Part shown: positions 29,856-38,235 of the stretch, in pieces
Layout of the letters: each line of letters starts with the position of its first letter
Position numbering within the stretch: position 1 is the first letter of the stretch
NCBI GenBank assembly: GCA_001683825.1
Contig: LXTR01000070.1
Coordinates: forward strand, 159,495 to 223,494
Source: Flavobacteriaceae bacterium CP2B
Lineage (GTDB): Bacteria > Bacteroidota > Bacteroidia > Flavobacteriales > Flavobacteriaceae
DNA: 64,000 nucleotides
Direction: 5' to 3'
The notes under the pieces: generated by a model
The model's database searches: none
What the model was told of the DNA's origin: nothing
The model's input: only the letters and a program-made list of their open reading frames with translations
Made by a program: the position numbers and the translations under genes

Positions 29856-30935
29856 TTATCGCTTGGCGTTTTTCAGGAGGTACAGGCCCAGCAGCCCGAA
29901 AAGGATATTGGGGATCAGTATCGCCATCAGGGGCGAGAAACCCGACTGCTCTGCCAGGGTCCCGAAGACCTTGTCGAAAAAGATATAGATAAAAGCCACC
30001 CCCATCCCGAAGGCGAGGTTCACCCCCATCCCGCCACGCCGTTTTACAGAGGAAACGGCCACCCCGATAATGGTAAGGATAAACGCGGTGACGGGCAGTG
30101 CCCAACGCCGGTACTTGACCAGGATATAGGTATTGATGTTAGACGCCCCCTTGCTTTTTTGGTCCGCGATGAACCGGTTCAGTTCAAAGAGGTTTTTGGT
30201 CTCGGCAATATAGGATACCGGGGTCAGGTCGTCTATTTTAAAGGTAAAGAGTGTATCGAGCCGTCTTTTGGTCTCTACGATCTCAGTATCTTTCCTCATT
30301 TTCCTTTTCTTATAGGAGGTCAGTCGGTAAACGCTGTCTTTGGGAACCCACCGGATGTTGGCCGCGGAGATCTTGTATTCCAGCTGGTTGTCCTTGTTGA
30401 AATGCTCAAAGGTAAAATTGTACCCTATCTGCCGGGCCGGGTCAAAGCTGCTGACATAGATGAAATCACTTTCGTTCAACTGGTTGAAGATATTACTGGT
30501 CACCCGGTCCTGCTTCCCTTTTTTGAGGTATTCGTATTTAAATTCGTTATATCCCTGGCTGGCATTGGGGACAATGAACATCCCCATAAAAAACATGAGC
30601 ACGGCGATGATGCTGGCCCCGATCCAGTAGGGCCTCAGGAACCGCCCGAAGGAGACCCCCGAACTCAGGATGGCGATGATCTCCGTATTGTTGGCCAGTT
30701 TGGAGGTAAAGAATATGATGGATAGGAAGAGGAATATGGGGAACAGGAGGCTGCCGATATAGATGGTGAAATTCAGGTAGTACACCAGGATTTCGTCCAG
30801 GGGTGCCTCGTTGTCTATCATCTTCCCGATTTGCTCTGCCAGGTTCAGCATGATCCCGATGGGGATGAACAGGATCAGCATCATGGCGAAGGTGAAGAGG
30901 TACCTTTTTAAGATATATCGGTCGATTATAGTCAC
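29856..30935 (-). CDS. LptF/LptG family lipopolysaccharide export permease
   Basis: A 359-residue inner-membrane protein of the YjgP/YjgQ family with six hydrophobic segments (three at residues about 10-120, three at 270-355) flanking a periplasmic beta-jellyroll. Family start [16 protein letters not shown] and end [28 protein letters not shown] are clear. It would extract LPS for the Lpt bridge. It begins 1 bp after the tgt stop, so the two form an operon. Confidence 0.92.
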   Translation of the reverse strand: MTIIDRYILKRYLFTFAMMLILFIPIGIMLNLAEQIGKMIDNEAPLDEILVYYLNFTIYIGSLLFPIFLFLSIIFFTSKLANNTEIIAILSSGVSFGRFLRPYWIGASIIAVLMFFMGMFIVPNASQGYNEFKYEYLKKGKQDRVTSNIFNQLNESDFIYVSSFDPARQIGYNFTFEHFNKDNQLEYKISAANIRWVPKDSVYRLTSYKKRKMRKDTEIVETKRRLDTLFTFKIDDLTPVSYIAETKNLFELNRFIADQKSKGASNINTYILVKYRRWALPVTAFILTIIGVAVSSVKRRGGMGVNLAFGMGVAFIYIFFDKVFGTLAEQSGFSPLMAILIPNILFGLLGLYLLKNAKR

Positions 30936-30936
30936 C

Positions 30937-32067
30937 TTAGAGCCTTTTATCCATTTGTGAGACCATGGTATCCTTCCACGGCTTAAAATCCCCCGCTAAA
31001 ATATGCTTTCTGGCTTCCCTGACCAACCAGAGGTAAAACCCCAGGTTGTGGATGGTGGCAATTTGTTTTCCCAGGTATTCATTGGCCGCAAAAAGGTGGC
31101 GCAGGTACGCCCTGCTATACTCCCGGTCTACAAAGGTCGTGCCCTCGGGGTCTATGGGGGTAAAATCGTCCGCCCATTTTTTGTTTTTGATATTGATGGT
31201 CCCCTGGGCGGTAAAGAGCATGCCGTTCCGGGCATTCCGGGTAGGCATCACGCAATCGAACATGTCCACGCCCAGGGCGATATTCTCCAGGATGTTTACC
31301 GGGGTCCCCACCCCCATCAGGTAGCGGGGCTTGTCCTGTGGGAGGATATCGCATACCAGTTCTGCCATGGCATACATTTCCTCTGCCGGCTCCCCTACAG
31401 ACAGGCCGCCGATGGCATTCCCCTCAGCCCCGGCCCCGGCAATGTACTCGGCCGATTGTTTCCTGAGGTCCTTAAAAGTAGACCCCTGGACAATGGGAAA
31501 GAATGATTGGCTGTAACCGTACCTGGGGGGTACTTTTTCCAAATGGGCGATACAGCGTTCCAGCCAGCGGTGGGTAAGGTGCATGGAGCGTTTCGCGTAC
31601 TGATAGTCACACGGATAGGGCGTACATTCATCAAAAGCCATGATGATATCGGCCCCTATGCTTCGTTGTATCTCCATGACATTTTCGGGGGTAAAGACAT
31701 GGAGGGAACCATCTATGTGCGATTTGAACTTCACCCCTTCCTCCTTGATTTTCCGGTTGCCAGAAAGGGAATATACCTGGTATCCGCCACTGTCGGTAAG
31801 CAGGTTGCGGTCCCACCCCATAAACTTGTGGAGCCCCCCGGCTTGTTCGATGATGGGGATCCTGGGGCGCAGGTATAAATGGTAGGTGTTGCCCAGGATG
31901 ATATCGGGGTTGATCTCTTCCCGCAACTCCCGCTGGTGCACCCCTTTTACAGAGGCGGCGGTACCCACCGGCATAAAGATGGGGGTTTCAATGCTGCCGT
32001 GATCCGTAACCAGGGTTCCGGCGCGGGCTTTGCTCCCGGGGTCGGTATGTTGGAGTGTAAACTTCAA
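30937..32067 (-). CDS. tgt: Queuine tRNA-ribosyltransferase (TTG start)
   Basis: About 376 residues. TIM-barrel guanine-exchange enzyme with FMPVGTAASVKGVHQ, NTYHLYLRP, LTDSGGYQVYSLS (catalytic Asp), GGLSVGEP, and DCVMPTRNARNG (second catalytic Asp); the Zn site region is at the C-terminus. There is no ATG near the conserved N-terminus. TTG at 32067 gives (M)KFTLQHTDPGSKARAG, as in relatives, and a promoter box TATCTTTG lies at 32085-32092, inside the longer frame from 32097, which argues for the shorter protein. It puts preQ1/queuine base into tRNA position 34. Confidence 0.93.
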   Translation of the reverse strand: MKFTLQHTDPGSKARAGTLVTDHGSIETPIFMPVGTAASVKGVHQRELREEINPDIILGNTYHLYLRPRIPIIEQAGGLHKFMGWDRNLLTDSGGYQVYSLSGNRKIKEEGVKFKSHIDGSLHVFTPENVMEIQRSIGADIIMAFDECTPYPCDYQYAKRSMHLTHRWLERCIAHLEKVPPRYGYSQSFFPIVQGSTFKDLRKQSAEYIAGAGAEGNAIGGLSVGEPAEEMYAMAELVCDILPQDKPRYLMGVGTPVNILENIALGVDMFDCVMPTRNARNGMLFTAQGTINIKNKKWADDFTPIDPEGTTFVDREYSRAYLRHLFAANEYLGKQIATIHNLGFYLWLVREARKHILAGDFKPWKDTMVSQMDKRL

Positions 32068-32084
32068 ATCCTCAATTGCAGTGG

Positions 32085-32092
32085 CAAAGATA
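32085..32092 (-). promoter_or_regulatory. Bacteroidota -7 promoter box for tgt-lptG
   Basis: TATCTTTG on the minus strand matches TAnnTTTG. Transcription would begin about 7-10 bp further on, leaving a leader of only about 10 nt before the TTG at 32067. Confidence 0.55.
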
Positions 32093-32172
32093 ACCAACGC
32101 AGGGCCATTAATTGCCTAAGGAAAAAATAAAGTTTGACGGGGCCCACCGTTGATAAAAAATAAGGTCTGTCC

Positions 32173-32203
32173 TTGTAGAACCAAAAGATAGCCATTACAT
32201 TTG
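32173..32203 (+). promoter_or_regulatory. Promoter of the split transketolase operon
   Basis: TTG (32173-32175), 20 bp, then TACATTTG (32196-32203): a good fit to the Bacteroidota -33/-7 pattern, 25 bp before the ATG at 32229. Confidence 0.65.
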
Positions 32204-32228
32204 GCGTCTAACCTTTAACCCCCTGCAA

Positions 32229-33074
32229 ATGCCGCAATCACAAGAATTACAAGATCTGGTTGTACAGGTTCGCCGTGACATCGTACGCATGGTACACCAG
32301 GTAAATTCCGGACATCCGGGTGGCTCGCTGGGCTGCACTGAATTTTTTGTAGCCCTCTTTAATGAGGTCATGGAACTGAAGGATGAATTTGATATGGATG
32401 GGAAGAACGAGGATATCTTCTTCCTTTCCAACGGGCATATCTCCCCGGTCTACTATAGCATCCTGGCCCGCAGGGGCTATTTCCCGGTACGCGAGCTCAA
32501 TACCTTCCGCAAGATCAATTCCCGTTTGCAGGGGCACCCGGCCACCCACGAAGGCCTCCCGGGTATCCGCATTGCTTCCGGTTCCCTGGGGCAGGGCATG
32601 TCTGTAGCCATCGGGGCCGCACTGGCCAAGAAACTGAACAAAGACCCGCACCTGGTCTTCAGCCTCCATGGCGATGGGGAATTGCAGGAAGGACAAAACT
32701 GGGAAGCCATCATGTTTGCCGCCGCCAAGAAAGTGGACAACCTGATTGCCACGGTAGACCGCAACGGGCAGCAGATTGACGGGGCGACGGAGGAAGTCCT
32801 GCCCATGGGAGATGTGGCGGCCAAGTTCCTGGCATTTGGCTGGGATGTGCTGCACCTGGAAGACGGCAATGACCTTAGCCAGGTGATCGCGGCGCTACAG
32901 GAAGCCAAAACCCGTACCGGAAAAGGCAAACCCGTATGCATCATGATGCATACCGAAATGGGGAACGGGGTAGACTTTATGATGCACACACACGCCTGGC
33001 ACGGAAAAGCCCCCAATGACGAACAGTTGGAAAAGGCCCTGCAACAGAACCCGGAAACCCTGGGCGATTATTAA
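32229..33074 (+). CDS. Transketolase, N-terminal subunit
   Basis: A 281-residue protein equal to the thiamine-diphosphate-binding half of transketolase. Motifs: GHPGGSLGCTEFFVALF, GSLGQGMSVAIGAALA, and the ThDP/Mg2+ motif HGDGELQEGQNWEA. It ends where the Pyr domain of single-chain enzymes begins. The companion half is 21 bp downstream. Together they interconvert pentose and hexose phosphates in the non-oxidative pentose phosphate pathway. Confidence 0.95.
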   Translation: MPQSQELQDLVVQVRRDIVRMVHQVNSGHPGGSLGCTEFFVALFNEVMELKDEFDMDGKNEDIFFLSNGHISPVYYSILARRGYFPVRELNTFRKINSRLQGHPATHEGLPGIRIASGSLGQGMSVAIGAALAKKLNKDPHLVFSLHGDGELQEGQNWEAIMFAAAKKVDNLIATVDRNGQQIDGATEEVLPMGDVAAKFLAFGWDVLHLEDGNDLSQVIAALQEAKTRTGKGKPVCIMMHTEMGNGVDFMMHTHAWHGKAPNDEQLEKALQQNPETLGDY

Positions 33075-33095
33075 TCCCACCATTACAACCTCCAC

Positions 33096-34052
33096 ATGAA
33101 AAAATACACCGATCAAGGAAGTAAAGATACCCGCAGCGGCTTTGGCGCCGGCATGACCGAATTAGGACGAACCAACCCCAGGGTGGTGGCACTTTGTGCC
33201 GACCTGGTCGCCTCGCTTAAAATACAGCCCTTCATAGATGAACACCCGGAACGCTTTTTCCAGGTGGGCATCGCAGAGGCGAATATGATGGGGATCGCCG
33301 CCGGGCTTACCATAGGGGGTTTCATCCCTTACACCAGTACCTTCGCCAATTTTTCAACGGGCAGGGTGTACGACCAGATCCGGCAGTCGATCGCCTATTC
33401 GGATAAAAACGTAAAAATATGTGCCTCCCATGCCGGGATTACCCTGGGCGAAGACGGGGCTACACACCAAATCCTGGAAGACCTTGGGCTCATGAAAATG
33501 CTTCCCGGGATGACGGTGATCAACCCCTGTGATTTTAACCAGACCAAAGCGGCCACCCTGGCCATCGCGGAGCACTACGGTCCGGTTTACCTGCGTTTTG
33601 GGAGGCCTGTGGTCCCAAACTTTACCCCGGCCGACCAGAAGTTCGAGATCGGCAAGGCCCTGCACCTGCAGGAAGGGAGCGATGTGACCATAGTGGCGAC
33701 AGGGCACCTGGTTTGGCAGGCCTTGCTGGCCGCAGAAAACCTGGAAAACCAGGGGGTCTCGGTAGAAGTCATCAACATCCACACCATAAAACCGCTGGAT
33801 GAGGAAGCCCTGATCCGCTCGGTCAGGAAAACCGGATGCGTAGTAAGCGCCGAAGAGCACAACTTCCTGGGCGGCCTGGGTGAATCCATCGCGCGTACCC
33901 TGGCTACCCACCACCCTGCCCCTCAGGAATTTGTGGCCACCAAAGACACATTTGGAGAAAGCGGTACGCCCGAACAGCTCATGGAGAAATACGGATTGAA
34001 CAATAAAGCCATAGAGGAGGCCGTTCTTAAAGTGCTGAAACGAAAGGTATAG
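33096..34052 (+). CDS. Transketolase, C-terminal subunit
   Basis: A 318-residue protein holding the Pyr domain (GIAEANMMGIAAGLTIGG with the catalytic Glu, FANFSTGRVYDQIRQSIAY) and the C-terminal transketolase domain (VTIVATGHLVWQALLAAENL). It completes the enzyme begun by the upstream gene; active sites form at their interface. Same operon. Confidence 0.95.
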   Translation: MKKYTDQGSKDTRSGFGAGMTELGRTNPRVVALCADLVASLKIQPFIDEHPERFFQVGIAEANMMGIAAGLTIGGFIPYTSTFANFSTGRVYDQIRQSIAYSDKNVKICASHAGITLGEDGATHQILEDLGLMKMLPGMTVINPCDFNQTKAATLAIAEHYGPVYLRFGRPVVPNFTPADQKFEIGKALHLQEGSDVTIVATGHLVWQALLAAENLENQGVSVEVINIHTIKPLDEEALIRSVRKTGCVVSAEEHNFLGGLGESIARTLATHHPAPQEFVATKDTFGESGTPEQLMEKYGLNNKAIEEAVLKVLKRKV

Positions 34053-34099
34053 CTGCAGTTGCCCCGGTAGCTGTGTTGCCTTTCATAAAAGAACACATC

Positions 34100-34687
34100 A
34101 TGAAAAGAACACTGCTTACCATGGCTATGGCCCTCATGGGTACAGGCCTTTTTGCCCAAACCGGACCCGCCTTCGGGATCAAAGCCGGTGTAAACTACAA
34201 CGCCAACGGCGATTATTTTGAATCTGCGGAAGCTGCCGCCCAGGATCCCGGCCGTAACGTGGGGTACCACCTCGGTATCTTCGGGAAATTGGGCAACCGG
34301 GTCTACCTGAGGCCCGAACTCGTGTACACCGCCACCCAATCCGATTACGATGACGGGGATTTTAAAATGAAGAAGCTGGATATCCCTGTACTGCTCGGCA
34401 CCAAAATCATTGGACCCCTGCACGTTTTCGCCGGACCGGCCTTCCAGGTAATCCTGGATACAGAGTTTGACGGCATCAGCATCGACAACGTGGAGAACGA
34501 TTTTACCGTGGGCCTCAATATTGGCGCCGGGGTCAACCTCGGCCGCTTCGGGGTCGACCTGAGGTATGAGCGCGGGTTTAGCGAGAATGAAGCCACCTTC
34601 ATCAACACCAATATCACCAACCTGGAGGCGGACCGGGTCGATACCCGTCCCGACCAGCTGATCCTCAGCTTCTCGCTCGCATTTTAG
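34100..34687 (+). CDS. Outer-membrane beta-barrel protein (PorT-like)
   Basis: About 195 residues from ATG 34100, with signal peptide LTMAMALMGTGLFAQ. The mature protein is a small 8-stranded barrel of the Bacteroidota OMP_b-brl_2 type: FGIKAGVNY at the start, 'LYLRPELVYT'-type strand, LDIPVLLGTKI, FAGPAFQV, and a final LILSFSLAF with terminal Phe. Substrate or partner unknown. It follows transketolase by 47 bp and may share its transcript. Confidence 0.88.
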   Translation: MKRTLLTMAMALMGTGLFAQTGPAFGIKAGVNYNANGDYFESAEAAAQDPGRNVGYHLGIFGKLGNRVYLRPELVYTATQSDYDDGDFKMKKLDIPVLLGTKIIGPLHVFAGPAFQVILDTEFDGISIDNVENDFTVGLNIGAGVNLGRFGVDLRYERGFSENEATFINTNITNLEADRVDTRPDQLILSFSLAF

Positions 34688-34704
34688 GCATGGGCGAAGA
34701 TTAT

Positions 34705-34748
34705 AAAAAAGCCCTGCTCCTGACAATGGTCGGGGGCAGGGCTTTTTT
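34705..34748. terminator. Bidirectional terminator
   Basis: Stem AAAAAAGCCCTGC (34705-34717) / GCAGGGCTTTTTT (34736-34748), 13 bp perfect. A-tract and T-tract serve the two convergent genes. Confidence 0.88.
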
Positions 34749-34768
34749 AGGCGGTATCCGCAAAAGGA

Positions 34769-35740
34769 TTAAGGGGTATCCGCGTCCAGGTAATCCGGGG
34801 TGCCATCCCCATCGGTATCCGGGAAGGGGAGGATCAGGTTGCCATCATCATCCAGTTCAATTTCTTCCCGTGTAGGGGTTCCGTCCCCGTCGTCATCGCT
34901 ATCCAGGTAGTTCACAAAACGGAGGAAGCCCCTGGACCTCTCCCGTTCCTCATCCGTATTGTCATTATACAGGTAACCATCCCCATCCAGGTCCTCCATG
35001 ATGGAAGGAATGCCATCCCCATCGTGATCGGTGGTTTTCAGGGTAAACAGGTCTACCGTAAAGATCAGGGGGCTATAGGACGGGATCACCCCCTGGCTGG
35101 CGTTAAAAAAACCCAGGCCGGAAGGCATCACGACCATCCCTATCCCGTAATCTTCCACGGTAAAGGTGCCATCGGGGTTTTGCACGATATTGCCTCCCGA
35201 TTTAAAAAATGGCATTCCTTCGGTAAAGCCACGCGCTCCCTGCAAAGGGCCCTGTATCGAAGCCAGGTCAAACCAGGTGGGGACATTGAAGGACCCGTCA
35301 AATTCCGTTCCGTCCAAGAGGGTGCCCTTATAGCGCACATAGGTGGAGTCTGCAACACTGGGGCTGGCCCCCACGCCTTCGCGCACAACCAGGTAGTAGA
35401 GTTTATGGCCATAGGTTTCCTCCTGGCTGAGTTGGAATTCATCGGAGGACACCGAAATGGAAACCGACTGCATATCGGCGAGTAAGCTGCGTTTATCGGC
35501 ATTGGACCCCGCGATGGTATCGATGCGTATCTTGAAATCAAAATCGGCCGGGGGGCTTTCAAACTCTTCGTAATTGTAAAAATGGGTCTCCAGGTATTCC
35601 CGGATCAGGGCTTCATCTTCTACGGCCACTTCGGTAAGGGAACGGGGTGGTACCCGCGTAATATCGGATTGATCGTCTTTTTTACAGGCGGCTAAGGAGA
35701 GTAAGGCGGCTATAAAAAATAGGATCTTCGGCATCTGCAT
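34769..35740 (-). CDS. FKBP-type peptidyl-prolyl isomerase lipoprotein with calcium-type repeats
   Basis: A 323-residue lipoprotein (ILFFIAALLSLAAC; start at 35740 or 35734). The central region (about residues 115-240) is an FKBP domain: YYLVVREGVGASPSVADSTYVRYKGTLLDGTEFDGS and 'GMVVMPSGLGFFNAS' correspond to family blocks. After it comes an Asp-rich tail (about 245-323) with thrombospondin-type-3-like calcium loops: DHDGDGIPSIMEDLDGDGYL, DSDDDGDGTPTREE, DTDGDGTPDYLD. It is probably an outer-membrane folding factor whose tail binds calcium. Flavobacterial gliding FKBPs share this general kind of fold, but this tail is unusual. Confidence 0.85.
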   Translation of the reverse strand: MQMPKILFFIAALLSLAACKKDDQSDITRVPPRSLTEVAVEDEALIREYLETHFYNYEEFESPPADFDFKIRIDTIAGSNADKRSLLADMQSVSISVSSDEFQLSQEETYGHKLYYLVVREGVGASPSVADSTYVRYKGTLLDGTEFDGSFNVPTWFDLASIQGPLQGARGFTEGMPFFKSGGNIVQNPDGTFTVEDYGIGMVVMPSGLGFFNASQGVIPSYSPLIFTVDLFTLKTTDHDGDGIPSIMEDLDGDGYLYNDNTDEERERSRGFLRFVNYLDSDDDGDGTPTREEIELDDDGNLILPFPDTDGDGTPDYLDADTP

Positions 35741-35777
35741 GGAATATGATTTAAGGGGGCAAGATACAATTTTCCCC

Positions 35778-35785
35778 TATTTTTG
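35778..35785 (+). promoter_or_regulatory. Bacteroidota -7 promoter box
   Basis: TATTTTTG fits TAnnTTTG, 32 bp before the S4-domain gene at 35817. Confidence 0.55.
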
Positions 35786-35816
35786 CAGAAGTACTTAACA
35801 AAGTTTTTAATAGACC

Positions 35817-36188
35817 ATGCGCATTGACAAATACCTATGGAGTACCCGGTATTTTAAAACCCGGAACCTGGCTTCCACCGCATGCAAAAAGGGGCATGTA
35901 CGGGTAAACGGGCAGGTGGTGAAACCTTCAAGGGAGGTATATCCCCAGGATGAAATTGTATTGAGGAAAGAGCAGATCAACCATGAACTCCGGGTATTGG
36001 ACCTCCCGGAAAGCCGGGTGGGCGCCAAACTGGTGAATTTGTACCGGGAAGACACCACTCCTGCCGAGGCTTTTGAACATAACGAGCTCCTCAGGCAGGC
36101 CAAGGAATACTACCGGAAAAAGGGGACCGGCCGCCCCACCAAGAAAGACCGGAGGGACATTGAAGAATACCTGGACGATGACGAATAA
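35817..36188 (+). CDS. RNA-binding S4 domain protein (Hsp15-like)
   Basis: A 123-residue basic protein beginning with an S4 domain (MRIDKYLWSTRYFKTRNLASTACKKGHVRVNGQVVKPS) followed by a charged tail (GRPTKKDRRDIEEYLDDDE). It resembles HslR/Hsp15, which recycles stalled 50S subunits carrying nascent chains. Overlaps the next gene by 11 bp. Confidence 0.9.
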   Translation: MRIDKYLWSTRYFKTRNLASTACKKGHVRVNGQVVKPSREVYPQDEIVLRKEQINHELRVLDLPESRVGAKLVNLYREDTTPAEAFEHNELLRQAKEYYRKKGTGRPTKKDRRDIEEYLDDDE

Positions 36189-36756
36189 AGACTATTGGGA
36201 AGACCGTTATACCCGGGGGGCCCTTGGATGGGATATTGGTTATGCTTCCACTCCCCTGCGCGCCTATATCGACCAGCTGGAAGACACCTCCCTTAAAATC
36301 CTGCTGCCCGGGGCCGGCTTTGGCCATGAAGTGATCTACCTTTACCAACAGGGTTTCCATAACGTCTTCGCGCTGGATATCGCCAACGCCCCCCTGCAGC
36401 GGATCCGTGAAAAGCAACCTGATTTTCCGGCAGCCCAGTTGCTGGAAGGGGATTTTTTCTCCATGGAAGAGGCGGGGTTCGACCTGATCCTGGAGCAGAC
36501 CTTTTTTTGTGCCCTGCCGCCCGGGCAGCGACCGGCCTATGCCCGGCGAATGCATGATTTACTGGTAGAGGGCGGAAGGCTTGCAGGGCTTTTCTTTGAT
36601 TTTCCACTTACCCCCCAGGGGCCCCCTTTTGGCGGAAGCAGGGAAGCGTACAGGGCATTGTTTGGGCCATTGTTCCGCGTGAAAACCCTGGAAAGGGCGT
36701 ATAATTCCATTCCGCCCCGGCAGGGTAACGAACTCTTTTTTATCTTTGAGAAGTAA
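36178..36756 (+). CDS. SAM-dependent methyltransferase (TPMT-like)
   Basis: About 192 residues from ATG 36178, which overlaps the S4 gene. Class I methyltransferase: the TPMT-family start 'KDYWEDRYTRGALGWDIGYASTPLRAYID', SAM motif I ILLPGAGFGHEV, acidic residue after beta-2 (ALDIAN), and the EQTFFCALPPGQRPAYARRM block. Family members methylate thiols, thiopurines, selenium or halides. Cytoplasmic; substrate unknown. Confidence 0.88.
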   Translation: MTNKDYWEDRYTRGALGWDIGYASTPLRAYIDQLEDTSLKILLPGAGFGHEVIYLYQQGFHNVFALDIANAPLQRIREKQPDFPAAQLLEGDFFSMEEAGFDLILEQTFFCALPPGQRPAYARRMHDLLVEGGRLAGLFFDFPLTPQGPPFGGSREAYRALFGPLFRVKTLERAYNSIPPRQGNELFFIFEK

Positions 36757-36768
36757 ATACAAGCACCC

Positions 36769-37266
36769 ATGCAGCACAGGATATTGTCGCACCAGCAGAT
36801 ACAATACAAGATAGAGCGTATCGCTTACCAGATCTACGAGGCCAACGTAGATGAAAAGCAACTGGTGATTGCCGGTATTGACGGCGGGGGCCTGAAATTC
36901 GCCCAGAAGATACAGCAGGTGCTGCGGCGGATTACGGGTGCGGAGATCATCCTGTGCAAGGTAATGATGGACAAAAAAGACCCGCTGAAAAGCGGGGTAA
37001 AAACATCCGTCCCCGAGGCGGAATACGCGCATAAATCAGTGGTGTTGATAGACGATGTGTTGAATTCGGGGACAACGCTCATCTACGGGGTACACCACTT
37101 CCTGAGGACCCCCCTGAAGCAATTAAAAACCGCGGTCCTGGTGAACCGCAACCACAAGAAGTACCCGGTAAAGGCAGATTACAAGGGGATTTCACTCTCC
37201 ACTTCCCTGCAGGAGCACATCACGGTAGCCTTCCGCGCCAAAAACGATGGGGTGTATTTAGACTAA
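36769..37266 (+). CDS. Phosphoribosyltransferase family protein (PyrR-like)
   Basis: A 165-residue type I phosphoribosyltransferase. The PRPP loop is VVLIDDVLNSGTTLIYG, and the N-terminal half matches PyrR/UPRTase-like proteins (RILSHQQIQYKIERIAYQIYE, VIAGIDGGGLKFAQ). It lacks a close pyr operon here, so it may be a regulator or a salvage enzyme. Gap to the methyltransferase is 12 bp; its 3' end overlaps aroK on the other strand by 9 bp. Confidence 0.88.
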   Translation: MQHRILSHQQIQYKIERIAYQIYEANVDEKQLVIAGIDGGGLKFAQKIQQVLRRITGAEIILCKVMMDKKDPLKSGVKTSVPEAEYAHKSVVLIDDVLNSGTTLIYGVHHFLRTPLKQLKTAVLVNRNHKKYPVKADYKGISLSTSLQEHITVAFRAKNDGVYLD

Positions 37267-37773
37267 AAGGGTTTTAATCTCGGCGACCAATTGTCGGGCA
37301 TCCCGCTCACCCGCGGCAATGGTGTGGGTGGCCTGTGCATAAAACGGCCGCCTTTCAAACAGGTGTTTCCCAACAAATTCGGGCAGTTCTTCATCGGGGA
37401 TATCCCGAACCAGGGGTCGGTCTGCTTTTTCCCTGGTCAGTCGTTCTACCAGCACCCCGATGGGGAGCATGAGGTAGAATACATGGGGCGTATGGTTTAA
37501 CACGGCATCCATATTCCCGCTATAGCAGGGGGTTCCCCCTCCCAGCGCCAATACCGCGTCGGCCGGGTCGGCCAAAATCTCCTTCAGGTATTCATGTTCC
37601 TTTTTACGGAAGAACAGCTCGCCCTTCTCCTTAAATATCTGTGGGATGCTGGCCTGCAATTGGGTTTCAATATAGGAGTCGAGGTCCAGGAAGGGTTGGT
37701 CCAGGTCCCGGGCAAGGATCCTGCCCACGGTAGACTTTCCACTGCCCATATAGCCAAGAAGCACGATTTTCAT
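37258..37773 (-). CDS. aroK: Shikimate kinase
   Basis: A 171-residue P-loop kinase; the ATG at 37773 starts MKIVLLGYMGSGKSTVGRILA (Walker A). Substrate-binding residues appear in FLDLDSYIE (Asp), 'FFRKKEHEYL' (Arg/Glu) and ALGGGTPC (Gly-Gly loop); the LID Arg lies in KADRPLV. It phosphorylates shikimate in aromatic amino-acid synthesis. Alone on the minus strand between the PRTase gene and tRNA-Lys. Confidence 0.94.
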   Translation of the reverse strand: MKIVLLGYMGSGKSTVGRILARDLDQPFLDLDSYIETQLQASIPQIFKEKGELFFRKKEHEYLKEILADPADAVLALGGGTPCYSGNMDAVLNHTPHVFYLMLPIGVLVERLTREKADRPLVRDIPDEELPEFVGKHLFERRPFYAQATHTIAAGERDARQLVAEIKTLLV

Positions 37774-37846
37774 ACGGTAGTTTTTTGCAAAAATCATTTA
37801 AAATTCAGGGAATTCAAAGAAAAGAAAAAAATATGGGGCTTCGGTC

Positions 37847-37876
37847 TTGAAAAATTAAATATAGATAGTATATTTG
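37847..37876 (+). promoter_or_regulatory. Promoter of tRNA-Lys
   Basis: TTG (37847-37849), 19 bp, TATATTTG (37869-37876): a textbook Bacteroidota housekeeping promoter, about 60 bp before the mature tRNA. Confidence 0.75.
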
Positions 37877-37936
37877 CACCCTCATTAGCGATGCCCTGGG
37901 GCACCGTTGCGGGGGGCAGGCCCTCCCTAACTTTCT

Positions 37937-38009
37937 GACTTGGTAGCTCAGTTGGTAGAGCATCTCCCTTTTAAGGAGAGGGTCCTGGGTTCGAGCCCCA
38001 GCCAAGTCA
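37937..38009 (+). tRNA. tRNA-Lys (anticodon TTT)
   Basis: A 73-nt cloverleaf: acceptor GACTTGG/CCAAGTC, D arm with AGCTCAGTTGGTAGAGC, anticodon loop CTTTTAA with anticodon TTT, T arm GGGTTCGAGCCCC, discriminator A, no encoded CCA. Its 3' end is the insertion site of the genomic island; no terminator follows it directly, and one is found instead just past the right junction at 50249. Confidence 0.97.
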
Positions 38010-38011
38010 CT
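37996..38011. repeat. attL, left junction of the island (tRNA 3' end)
   Basis: CCCCAGCCAAGTCACT, the T-arm/acceptor end of tRNA-Lys plus two bases; repeated exactly at 50222-50237. Confidence 0.85.
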
Positions 38012-38108
38012 GGAATACCCCAAAATTATTTCAATAAACCTGAAAGTCTCTGATTTTCAGGTTTTTGCATTTTTAATGAATTCGTTTAAATTCATTTGAA
38101 TTCAGCTC

Positions 38109-38161
38109 ATTCGGTGTACAATTCGGTGTACACTTCCACCCAGGAAAAGTGTACACCGAAT
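38109..38161. repeat. Iterated and inverted integrase arm-type sites
   Basis: ATTCGGTGTACA (38109-38120) is followed directly by ATTCGGTGTACACTT (38121-38135), whose exact reverse complement AAGTGTACACCGAAT lies at 38147-38161. A related palindrome CGGTGTACACCG is at 50155-50166 near the other end. The pattern suggests binding sites for the integrase N-terminal domain or its own repressor. Confidence 0.6.
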
Positions 38162-38235
38162 TAGTGTTAAATATTTGAATATCATACACTTATAGCTCAA
38201 AAAATTGTAGCTTAAAGGTGTCAAAAAACCGAAGA

